Notes under the pieces: generated by a model
What the model was told of the DNA's origin: nothing
The model's input: only the letters and a program-made list of their open reading frames with translations
The model's database searches: none
Program-made: the position numbers and the translations under genes
Part shown: positions 23,977 to 31,602 of the stretch, piece after piece
How positions within the stretch are numbered: the first letter of the stretch is position 1
How the letters are laid out: each line of letters opens with the position of its first letter
Source of the DNA: an uncultured Microscilla sp.
GTDB taxonomy: Bacteria > Bacteroidota > Bacteroidia > Cytophagales > Microscillaceae
Length of the DNA stretch: 38,377 bases
Assembly (NCBI RefSeq): GCF_947493425.1
Contig: NZ_CANLRP010000078.1
Span: 1 to 38,377 of the forward strand
Reading direction: 5' to 3'

Positions 23977-25719
23977 ATGAAAACAATTCAAGTCATTACA
24001 TTCCTTATTTTATCCGCTTTGGCTTGCCAGGCACAAACTACGCCTTCTACTGTACCCAGTGCAAAAGGCGTATGGAAGGTGGTACTCAAAGAACCCAGAG
24101 AGTTGGTGAAAAAATTACGTGTTTACCCTAAAGGGAAAAACTGGAAAGCCCAGTTAGGTACGAAAAATATTCCAATAAAATATCGCAATGGGCAGTTTAC
24201 CATTCGTTGGAAAAAAGCAAAGTTTGATGGTGAGTTTGCCAGAGATGCGCAAAACCCTCAACAAAAAATAATCAAAGGTTTTTGGCGGCAATATGGCTAT
24301 GTAGCCCCGGTAGAGCTATACCCAAAAAATAGGGGATGGGAAGGAATGCGTGAAGTTCAGTTTAAACGATTGACCTTTTACTTAGTCATTCGCCCTAAAA
24401 AAGGGGGGAATTTCAATGGGTTTATTCATAACCCCGAACGAAATCAAGGCATTTTTATACGAATACGTGAGATTGTACAAAAACAAAGGCAAGTACTCAT
24501 TTATGGCAGAGACACGACAAGGCCTATATTTAAGGGAATGCTGGCAAAAGATAGTAAAACGCTGCATGTCAAATTTCAAGTGCATGGGATGACAGGAAGG
24601 GTGTTACACAAAATAGATACTAAAAAGGAAATATTGGTGCATCCTCGTATGGGACAAAAAACTTATACCTATCAAACTCCTCCCCAATTGAATGATGGGT
24701 GGCAAACTGCTTCGTTGGAAAAACAAGGGGCAGATATGGGCAAAATCAAGGTGCTCCTGGAAAAGATATTGACCCGAAAATACTTTCACCTACATAGTAT
24801 ACTCATTGTGCAAAATAATAAGCTCTTGTTAGAAGAATATTTTTACGGGCACCACCGCAACCAATATCACGACACCCGGTCGGCAGGCAAAAGTTTGGCT
24901 TCTACTATGGTAGGCTTGGCACTTGACCAAGGCATATTGAATAATGTAGATGAGAAGATTCTTAAGTTTTTTCCTGAGTATAAGGGTTCGATCAAACATG
25001 TAGACGATCGCAAAAAGCGTATTCGAATCCGTGACCTCATGTCTATGTCATCGGGGTTTGCCTGCAACGACGACAACTATGACTCGCCAGGGCACGAAGA
25101 CCGCATGCAAGAGCAAACTGCCCAACCCGACTGGGTAAAGTTTACACTTGATTTGCCTATGAAACATGAACCAGGCAAAAAAGCAATGTACTGTACAGGA
25201 GGGGTAAATTTGCTGGGACAAATAGTGTCGAACGTGTCGCGTAAACCAAGTTATGAGTTTTTACAAACGTACTTGTTTGACCCACTGGGCATTAAAAAAT
25301 ACACCATGAATATGACTCCTATGGGCAATGGGTATTTGGGGGGAGGCATTCATATGCGTCCTCGTGACCTTGCCAAGTTTGGGCAATTGTTTGCCAATAA
25401 GGGGGTGTGGAAAGGCAAACGAATTATTTCGGAAAAGTGGGTACAACAAGCTACCCAGGGCAGAGCTACCATGCACAACGCTAGTTATAAAAACTATGGG
25501 TACAACTGGTGGGTTCATCGTTTTGAAGTAGAGGGTGAAAAATTTCGCTGCTTTTATGCTTCAGGCAATGGTGGGCAACTCATTTTTGTGGTGCCAAAAC
25601 TTGACTTGGTAACAGTAATTAATGCAGGCAATTATGGGGAAGGACGTTTGTGGCTCAAATACCGCGATGAGATTATGCCTGATTATGTGATTCCGGCATT
25701 GATGAAGGCAAAGCGATGA
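23977..25719 (+). CDS. Secreted serine hydrolase (beta-lactamase/penicillin-binding family)
   Basis: 580 residues. Signal peptide MKTIQVITFLILSALACQA. Residues 20-235 form a lysine-rich, beta-type region (GVWKVVLKEPRELVKKLRVY, KKAKFDGEFAR, IKGFWRQYG) that resembles the secretory beta domain often placed before hydrolases in Bacteroidota. The class C beta-lactamase-like domain follows: SxxK motif S302-A-G-K305 (DTRSAGKSLASTM), RIRDLMSMSSGF, MYCTGGVNLLGQI around the second motif, GGGIHMRPRDLAKFGQLF, and ASGNGGQLIFVVP in place of the KTG/HxG motif. It should act on D-Ala peptides, esters or amides in the periplasm; the substrate cannot be told. Start at the ATG at 23977; a TTG-type start at 23950 would put nine residues before the signal peptide. 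Confidence 0.9.
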   Translation: MKTIQVITFLILSALACQAQTTPSTVPSAKGVWKVVLKEPRELVKKLRVYPKGKNWKAQLGTKNIPIKYRNGQFTIRWKKAKFDGEFARDAQNPQQKIIKGFWRQYGYVAPVELYPKNRGWEGMREVQFKRLTFYLVIRPKKGGNFNGFIHNPERNQGIFIRIREIVQKQRQVLIYGRDTTRPIFKGMLAKDSKTLHVKFQVHGMTGRVLHKIDTKKEILVHPRMGQKTYTYQTPPQLNDGWQTASLEKQGADMGKIKVLLEKILTRKYFHLHSILIVQNNKLLLEEYFYGHHRNQYHDTRSAGKSLASTMVGLALDQGILNNVDEKILKFFPEYKGSIKHVDDRKKRIRIRDLMSMSSGFACNDDNYDSPGHEDRMQEQTAQPDWVKFTLDLPMKHEPGKKAMYCTGGVNLLGQIVSNVSRKPSYEFLQTYLFDPLGIKKYTMNMTPMGNGYLGGGIHMRPRDLAKFGQLFANKGVWKGKRIISEKWVQQATQGRATMHNASYKNYGYNWWVHRFEVEGEKFRCFYASGNGGQLIFVVPKLDLVTVINAGNYGEGRLWLKYRDEIMPDYVIPALMKAKR

Positions 25720-25740
25720 ATTAAGCACAGACTACTTTTT

Positions 25741-25852
25741 TTTGCAAAAGAAAGACACACTTACCTCAAGCATTACATATCTTTCCCACACTTTTGCAAA
25801 TGAATAATACGAAATGAAACAAACTATACAAAAACGTATCACTGCTTGAGGT
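25741..25852. repeat. Two nested-distance inverted repeats upstream of the CbrC-family gene
   Basis: TTTGCAAAAG (25741-25750) pairs with CTTTTGCAAA (25791-25800). ACCTCAAGCA (25763-25772) pairs with TGCTTGAGGT (25843-25852). Both are exact 10-bp pairs that interleave. They may be operator sites or the remains of a repeat; neither has a terminator T-run. Confidence 0.5.
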
Positions 25853-25918
25853 GGTACGTTTCACTTATGTCTATCAATTATAAGTGTTGTTTGCTTCTTT
25901 CTTAAATTTTTTAAAAAC

Positions 25919-26479
25919 ATGTGTGATTTGCCCGTTTTCAAATATAACCCCGACCCAGTAAAGCTGGGGGTAATCAAAAAACAGATAACCCATTGCCCTG
26001 TATGTCAACAAGAACGAACCTATGTTTATACTGGACCTTTTTATACCACAGCACAAGTCAGAGGCCTTTGCCCTTGGTGCATTAAAGATGGAAGCGCAGC
26101 CCACAAATTTGAAGGTACCTTTCAAGACTATTTAGCAGTAGAAGGAATATCGCCTGATCCGTCTGTTCCTCATGCTATTAATTATGCCAACAGCGTAATA
26201 GATGAGCTATTGGAAAAAACACCAGGGTACCATGGTTGGCAGCAAGAAGTTTGGCTCAGCCACTGTAACGAACCTTGTGCAATCATTGATTATGTAGATT
26301 GGAAAGAAATTGCTCACCTTCAGGAAGAGTTAATGCCGGATTTAATTGACATTCAAAACAGGTGGAATATATCTCAGACGGAATTACAAGGCTTATTAAC
26401 AAAGCAAGGAGATATTCAAGGGTACTTGTTTCGGTGTGTCCAATGTAATAAACATAGGCTAACTATAGATGCCAATTAG
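25919..26479 (+). CDS. CbrC family (UPF0167) protein
   Basis: 186 residues. The CbrC signature is clear: LPVFKYNPDPVKLGVI at the start, CPVC (C26, C29), YVYTGPFYTTAQVRGLCPWC, IKDGSAAHKFEGTFQDY, then EVWLSHCNEPCAI and C-terminal CVQC. The paired cysteines suggest a zinc site. The E. coli relative, CbrC, is a CreBC-regulated protein linked to colicin E2 tolerance; the biochemical activity of the family is unknown. Cytoplasmic (no signal peptide). ATG at 25919 gives the conserved N-terminus. Own transcription unit with inverted repeats upstream. Confidence 0.9.
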   Translation: MCDLPVFKYNPDPVKLGVIKKQITHCPVCQQERTYVYTGPFYTTAQVRGLCPWCIKDGSAAHKFEGTFQDYLAVEGISPDPSVPHAINYANSVIDELLEKTPGYHGWQQEVWLSHCNEPCAIIDYVDWKEIAHLQEELMPDLIDIQNRWNISQTELQGLLTKQGDIQGYLFRCVQCNKHRLTIDAN

Positions 26480-26599
26480 TGCATAACTTATCCAACCTCT
26501 TTTAGTTCCTCAACTTTTTTTCTAAAATGTAACCTGTCTGACACTTTACGTCATTGTAATTCGCTATTTTTATATAAAACATAAAACTATTGATAAACA

Positions 26600-27517
26600 A
26601 TGACTCAAAAACTAACCCTTTACAATTGGTTGCTGCTTTTTGTTAGTACGCTTTTTTTGCCTGGTTGTGTAGGCGAAGACGTAAAAGAAGACAGCATCAA
26701 GTCTATCGAGATTACCGCCAGTAAAACTGCTTTACTCGCCAACCAAACCAGTCAGGTGACCGCTATATTGCAAAATCCTTTTGATGATAAATTTGAAGGT
26801 GAAGTGGCCTGGACAAATACTAACTCTGAAGTAGCTACCATTGATGCCAGTGGAACAGTAACTGCGAAAGGGGAGGGGCAAACTAAAATAACTGCAGTAA
26901 AAGACGGAGTAACCAGTAATGAATTGATTATTACTGTGGTGAACAGTCTGACTGCTGTAGCGATGGTAAATGTTACTGCACCAGCCAACAATGTAGCTGT
27001 AGGTAATACATTACAGTTGACCGCCACTGCTCAAAATATCAATGGTGAAAACCTTATAGTAGCCAATTATACCTGGAGTAGTAACAATCCCTCCATTGCC
27101 ACTGTAGACGCCAGCGGTGTAGTGACGGGAGTGACGAATGGTTCTGTAATGATTACTGCCACCACTAATGGTGTTAACAGCCAAAACTTTGAACTGACTA
27201 TAGGTACAGGGAGTGAACTCAATGGCGAGTTTAGCGGGCTTGGCAACTACAATGTATCGGGTAGGGTAACACTAAAAACGACTGCCAATAATGCATTGGA
27301 GATTGTGTTAGCCAGTAATTTTTCTTCGTCGGCAGGTCCAGGCTTACATGTATATCTAAGCAATAGTACTACCGGAGGGTTAGAAGTGGCACCACTTCGC
27401 AAAACCTCTGGAAGCGATACTTATCAGGTTTCTGGAGTAGCTCTTGACCAATATAAATATGTGTTGGTGTATTGCAAGCCTTTCAGTGTGACTTTTGGCG
27501 CGGCTGAGCTCAAATAA
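26600..27517 (+). CDS. BIG2-BIG2-DM13 lipoprotein
   Basis: 305 residues. Lipobox LPGC at C23. Two bacterial Ig-like (BIG2) domains follow, about residues 33-115 (IEITASKTALLANQTSQVTA, WTNTNSEVATIDASGTVTAK) and 117-202 (WSSNNPSIATVDASGVVTGV). The C-terminus (about 208-305) is a DM13 domain: GEFSGLGNYNVSGRVTLK, SSAGPGLHVYLSNSTTG, VLVYCKPFSVTFGAAEL. The DM13 cysteine sits in YCKPFSV. DM13 domains have been proposed to carry electrons or redox-active cysteine, and BIG2 domains to act as surface spacers. The beta-barrel gene begins 33 bases downstream, so the pair is almost certainly co-transcribed. Confidence 0.9.
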   Translation: MTQKLTLYNWLLLFVSTLFLPGCVGEDVKEDSIKSIEITASKTALLANQTSQVTAILQNPFDDKFEGEVAWTNTNSEVATIDASGTVTAKGEGQTKITAVKDGVTSNELIITVVNSLTAVAMVNVTAPANNVAVGNTLQLTATAQNINGENLIVANYTWSSNNPSIATVDASGVVTGVTNGSVMITATTNGVNSQNFELTIGTGSELNGEFSGLGNYNVSGRVTLKTTANNALEIVLASNFSSSAGPGLHVYLSNSTTGGLEVAPLRKTSGSDTYQVSGVALDQYKYVLVYCKPFSVTFGAAELK

Positions 27518-27550
27518 ATTGTTGTTTATCCATTCTATAGTAAACTACTC

Positions 27551-28435
27551 ATGAACAAGATATATTTATTATTTTTATTAACTCTGGGTATCGCTGTAGG
27601 TGCTCAGGCACAAACCACTTCTGAGTCACGAGCGACCAATACTGTTAGCCCTTTACTCAATGATGTTTGGATAGCCCCTAAATGGCATGGGTATGTACAG
27701 TTGAGCCAAACAGCCATTTATGCCCAACAGTTTTATGAAGCTGAAGGCTCAGTGCAAGACATGACCACGGCTGGGTTTTATTCTACAGAGCTAAGTGGCA
27801 GGTTGGGTTTGGGCAGTAACCTGGAAGTAAGCCTACAGGCTCCTTTGTTTGTAAGGGCTACCCGCAATGCAGTGCGTTTTCGGAGTAGTCAGAGAGTACA
27901 AGCTGGCGACCAGGTAAATACAATTGGCGACATGACTGTGGGTGTAAAATATGGACTGATCAATCGCAAGTCGTTTGTATTAAGCGGCAGTTTGTTATTA
28001 GGTGTACCCACAGGTACAACTCAAGGCGGAGAATCTCAGTTATTACAAACGGGTGACGGCGAGTTTAACCAAATCATTGGTCTTGATATAGGCTATGCAA
28101 TCTCCTCTTTTTATGTCACTGGTGGGGTGGGTTTTAACAACCGTACCAATAGTTTTTCGGATGAAATACGTGCCAATGCTGGGATAGCCTGGGCATACAA
28201 CCGGTTTTTGGCAATGGTGCAAGCAAACATGGTACATTCGCTCAATAATGGGACAGCCTCTGCCACTCCTGAAAATATTTTTTCTAACAATGTACGTTAT
28301 GTTACCATTACTCCTAAACTTGCTTTTGCTATTACCCAAAAACTTACCTTCAACGCCAGTGTTGGAGCCATTGTATCAGGACAAAACATGCTGAAAGCAC
28401 CCGTGTATAATACAGGAGTTTTGTTCCAGTTTTAG
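27551..28435 (+). CDS. Outer-membrane beta-barrel protein, partner of the DM13 lipoprotein
   Basis: 294 residues. Signal peptide MNKIYLLFLLTLGIAVGAQA. The rest alternates amphipathic strands (KWHGYVQLSQTAIYAQ, ELSGRLGLGSNLEVSLQAPL, MTVGVKYGLINRKSFVLSGS, DIGYAISSFYVTGGVGF, ITPKLAFAITQKLTFNASVG) and ends in aromatic F after GVLFQF, as outer-membrane barrels do. About 12-14 strands are likely. The conserved GIDMTVGVKY-like block (NTIGDMTVGVKYGL) is common in Bacteroidota transporter-like barrels. With the lipoprotein just upstream it suggests a surface redox or uptake unit; this is inference from position. Confidence 0.85.
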   Translation: MNKIYLLFLLTLGIAVGAQAQTTSESRATNTVSPLLNDVWIAPKWHGYVQLSQTAIYAQQFYEAEGSVQDMTTAGFYSTELSGRLGLGSNLEVSLQAPLFVRATRNAVRFRSSQRVQAGDQVNTIGDMTVGVKYGLINRKSFVLSGSLLLGVPTGTTQGGESQLLQTGDGEFNQIIGLDIGYAISSFYVTGGVGFNNRTNSFSDEIRANAGIAWAYNRFLAMVQANMVHSLNNGTASATPENIFSNNVRYVTITPKLAFAITQKLTFNASVGAIVSGQNMLKAPVYNTGVLFQF

Positions 28436-28468
28436 TAATGTTACTACACGATTAAAATAATTTGATCA

Positions 28469-28504
28469 CAAAAGCCCTGGCACACTGTCAGGGCTTTTTG
28501 TTTT
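28469..28504 (+). terminator. Intrinsic terminator after the DM13/barrel operon
   Basis: AAAGCCCTG against CAGGGCTTT with a nine-base loop and a TTTTTG TTTT tail. Confidence 0.85.
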
Positions 28505-28598
28505 ACTTTCAATAATACTTTCCCCAAAGTCTAACCCCTGGTATTGATTCCCGTAAACTTCTCTAAATCAATACACCTATTCACTTTACCCAGATTAT

Positions 28599-29321
28599 AT
28601 GACACAACATTACTACAGAACTCTTCTTTGCTTTTTTTTCTTGTGCCTGGTTGGGCAAAGCTATGCTCAGATAAACCTCGATAGTAGCCGAAGATTTTTT
28701 AAGGCTAAACCACCCGACTGGAAAATCGGAACCCAACTGCAGGTAGGTGTACATACGTTGGGGGTACAAGCAATTAATCAAAAGCTACAGACTGAAGGTT
28801 ACCGCACGTTTGCTCCTGTAGATCTGCACGTTGGATTTACTTTTTCGCTGGTGTATCGTAAGCACCTGTTTGGCTTGGGGGGTTATGGTCATCGTGCGCA
28901 TAACGGGGATAACTTTTACCTGAGTCAATACAACTTTGGAGGCAACTACCAATACTTGGTATTGAAAAAGAAGAGCCTGGAGTTTTTTTTCACTGCTGCT
29001 GCGCATATTTCAATACTTGAGCTAAGGGCTATCCAGCCCAATCCTACCATTTTCCCTTATAGTTTACTATATACCTTTCCAGTAAAAACGTCGCTTGGTG
29101 TAGGGGTAGACAAGTGTACTGGATTCAAGGGTTTGTTTGGGCGCAGCCCCAGGCTAGATGTGCGTGTAGGACTTAGAACTGGTTATGCCCTGCCTTTTAA
29201 CAACCAATGGAGCGAAAATTTTAATACCAGTCAACCTATAGATGATGTACCTATGGTAAATGCCTCAGGCTATTTTTACCTTAAATTTGTGGTTACATCG
29301 CTTATTCCATTGGGGAGTTAA
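28599..29321 (+). CDS. Secreted, probable outer-membrane protein, 240 aa
   Basis: Signal peptide LLCFFFLCLVGQSYA (cut before QINLDS). Strand-like segments alternate throughout: WKIGTQLQVGVHTLGVQ, HVGFTFSLVYRKHLFGLGGY, YNFGGNYQYLVLKKKSLEFF, RLDVRVGLRTGYALPF, SGYFYLKFVVTSL. Many glycine/aromatic pairs suggest a small beta-barrel. No family is recognised. Own terminator at 29351-29377 and a separate upstream terminator, so it is a single-gene unit placed between the DM13 operon and the radical SAM gene. Confidence 0.75.
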   Translation: MTQHYYRTLLCFFFLCLVGQSYAQINLDSSRRFFKAKPPDWKIGTQLQVGVHTLGVQAINQKLQTEGYRTFAPVDLHVGFTFSLVYRKHLFGLGGYGHRAHNGDNFYLSQYNFGGNYQYLVLKKKSLEFFFTAAAHISILELRAIQPNPTIFPYSLLYTFPVKTSLGVGVDKCTGFKGLFGRSPRLDVRVGLRTGYALPFNNQWSENFNTSQPIDDVPMVNASGYFYLKFVVTSLIPLGS

Positions 29322-29350
29322 CACTATTTCGAGTAATTTTATTGTTGAAG

Positions 29351-29377
29351 AGGGTGGCTGAGTAGCTACCCTATTTT
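29351..29377 (+). terminator. Intrinsic terminator
   Basis: Nine-bp stem AGGGTGGCT against AGCTACCCT (one G-U pair), four-base loop, then ATTTT. It ends 18 bases before the start codon of the radical SAM gene. Confidence 0.65.
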
Positions 29378-29395
29378 ACCTCATTGTATACACTA

Positions 29396-30418
29396 ATGAT
29401 TAGCAACCTCAACGATAGTTTTAACTTAGTTTCTAAACTTACCCTGCCCCGTGCCTGGAACGCTGCTAAAGTAGTAAGTAGTTTTTATCTTTCTAAACTT
29501 ACTAAAAAGCCCCGCCATACTGGGTTGCCCATCAGTATTGCCTTTGAGCCCACTACCTCGTGCAACTTACGTTGTCCGGAATGCCCCAGTGGTTTACGCA
29601 ACTTTACCCGCCCTACTGGTATGCTGCAAGAAGATGTATTCAAGCAAACCATTGATGAATTACAAAAAACCTTGCTTTACCTTACTTTCTATTTTCAAGG
29701 AGAACCTTATCTTCATCCCCAGTTTTTAGACTTGGTTCAATACGCCTCAAGCAAGGGTATTTACACGGCTACGTCTACCAATGCTCACTATCTCAACGAT
29801 AAAAATGCCCGCAAAACGATCGAATCAGGGTTAGATCGCCTCATTATCTCAATTGATGGTACTACACAAGAGACCTACCAGTCGTATCGTATAGGCGGCA
29901 AGCTCGATAAAGTATTGGAAGGTACCCGTAACCTGATACGTTGGAAAAAGCAGCTCAAGTCAAAGACACCCCATGTGGTTTTTCAGTTTTTGGTAGTAAA
30001 ACCCAACCAACACCAAATAGCCGAAGTAAAACAACTTGCCAAAGAGATTGGGGTAGACAAAGTGGGACTCAAAACAGCGCAGATTTATGACTATGCTCAA
30101 GGTTCGCCCCTGATACCTACCATTGACAAATACTCACGCTATCAGCTACAAGGCGATGGCACCTATAAAATAAAAAATAAACTAATAAACCACTGCTGGA
30201 AAATGTGGCACTCTTGTGTAATTACCTGGGATGGACTGGTAGTGCCATGCTGTTTTGACAAAGATGCTCACTATAGGCTAGGTGATGTTCAGAAACAAAG
30301 TTTCAAAGAGTTGTGGCAAGGCAAAAAGTACCAGCAATTCAGGCAAACCCTCATCAAGTCACGCAGTCAAATAGAAATGTGTAAAAACTGTACTGAGGGC
30401 ACTAAGGTCTGGGGATAA
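29396..30418 (+). CDS. Radical SAM protein with SPASM domain
   Basis: 340 residues. The radical SAM cluster is C56-x3-C60-x2-C63 (SCNLRCPEC), followed by the GEP motif (FYFQGEPYLHP), NAHYLND, and the LIISIDGTTQETYQSYR substrate loop. The C-terminal SPASM domain has cysteines in HCWKMWHSCVITWDGLVVPC, CFDKDA, and MCKNCTEG, enough to bind an auxiliary iron-sulfur cluster. Such enzymes modify peptides, proteins or cell-envelope precursors; the substrate is not shown. No precursor peptide gene was seen next to it. I start at the ATG at 29396; a TTG at 29384 would add four residues. Cytoplasmic. Confidence 0.92.
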   Translation: MISNLNDSFNLVSKLTLPRAWNAAKVVSSFYLSKLTKKPRHTGLPISIAFEPTTSCNLRCPECPSGLRNFTRPTGMLQEDVFKQTIDELQKTLLYLTFYFQGEPYLHPQFLDLVQYASSKGIYTATSTNAHYLNDKNARKTIESGLDRLIISIDGTTQETYQSYRIGGKLDKVLEGTRNLIRWKKQLKSKTPHVVFQFLVVKPNQHQIAEVKQLAKEIGVDKVGLKTAQIYDYAQGSPLIPTIDKYSRYQLQGDGTYKIKNKLINHCWKMWHSCVITWDGLVVPCCFDKDAHYRLGDVQKQSFKELWQGKKYQQFRQTLIKSRSQIEMCKNCTEGTKVWG

Positions 30419-30675
30419 ATAGTAACAACCAAACCATTAGTTACAAGTACACCTCATTAAATGTTTGTGGTTAACCAAATGGGTTGTTGTTGAGAGAATG
30501 CGTATGACCAAAGAGTAAACATAGAAAATTTTCAAGCCTCATTGCTGAAAATCACTCAAAACCAGTATTTTGTCGACGATTTGAGCTACTTAATCCAATA
30601 CATTGATTTACTTAAGGGCTAAGTCACGTAAAATCAATCATCTAAATCTAAACAATTACAAAATACCCAAAATTT

Positions 30676-31503
30676 ATGTCAGAATTTAAACAAGCTCTTC
30701 AAAACTTTTTCAACTCCATCTCTATTGGAGTGGGCGATTGGGGGTTAAAGCTTATTGGTGGATTTGCCGCCCTCATTATTGGGCTCTGGATTATTCGCAT
30801 GGTACTCAAAGCGGTATCCCGCGTATTCGACGCCAGTAAAATTGATAAGACACTTCGTCCATTTTTGCTTACTCTGTTGGGTTTTTCCCTTAAAGCATTA
30901 TTGTTTATCTCTATTGCAGGTATTGTAGGCATTCCTACTGCCTCGTTTGCTGCCTTGATAGCAGGTGTAGGTATAGCCATTGGTGCAGCATTTAATGGTT
31001 CATTAGGGCACTTGGCGTCTGGTGTCATGCTATTGATCTTTCGCCCCTTCAAAGTAGGCGATTTGGTAGAAACCAATGGAACCTTGGGCTTTGTCAAAGA
31101 AATATCTGTGTTTGTAACTGAACTGGAAACTTTTCAGAACAAAACCGAAATCATTCCAAATGGAGCCATTACTTCTGGAAAAATCACCAATTACTCTACC
31201 ATTGGCAACCTACGAGTAGACATGTTATTTGCTATTCGTTATGGTGCCGATGTAGAGGCAGCCAAAAAGATAGTTATGGAGGTAATGCAAAAAGACCCCA
31301 ATGTGTTGAACGAACCTGCCCCACGAGTAGGAGTAAATAATTTGGGAGAGAGTGCGGTAGAATTGGTAGCATTGCCTTTTTCTACGGTAGAGGGTTACTG
31401 GGATGTACACTGGGACACTCGCCAACGAATAGTAGAAGCCTTGGGCAAGGCTGGTTACGAAGCACCACTACCACAACGCATTGTAACAATGCAGCAAGGG
31501 TAA
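30676..31503 (+). CDS. Small-conductance mechanosensitive channel (MscS family)
   Basis: 275 residues, about the length of E. coli MscS (286). Three membrane helices: residues 20-44, 63-85 and the pore helix GVGIAIGAAFNGSLGHLASG with its Gly/Ala pattern. The beta domain follows: IFRPFKVGDLVETNGTLGFV, IPNGAITSGKITNYS; then the alpha/beta C-terminal domain (RVDMLFAIRYGADVEAAKKI). Opens under membrane tension to release solutes in osmotic downshock. Start ATG at 30676. Single-gene unit with a terminator shared with the convergent VWA gene. Confidence 0.94.
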   Translation: MSEFKQALQNFFNSISIGVGDWGLKLIGGFAALIIGLWIIRMVLKAVSRVFDASKIDKTLRPFLLTLLGFSLKALLFISIAGIVGIPTASFAALIAGVGIAIGAAFNGSLGHLASGVMLLIFRPFKVGDLVETNGTLGFVKEISVFVTELETFQNKTEIIPNGAITSGKITNYSTIGNLRVDMLFAIRYGADVEAAKKIVMEVMQKDPNVLNEPAPRVGVNNLGESAVELVALPFSTVEGYWDVHWDTRQRIVEALGKAGYEAPLPQRIVTMQQG

Positions 31504-31544
31504 AACACTACATTTTGCGTAAAGCAACTATTGTATGATCAAAC

Positions 31545-31584
31545 AAAAAAGGCTGATGCTTGAACTCAAGCACCAGCCTTTTTT
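31545..31584. terminator. Bidirectional intrinsic terminator
   Basis: AAAAAAGGCT and ATGCTTGA pair with TCAAGCA/AGCCTTTTTT around a short loop, one unpaired base. T-runs on both strands. It ends MscS on one side and the VWA gene on the other. Confidence 0.88.
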
Positions 31585-31602
31585 GCTATCAAGCAATCGA
31601 CG

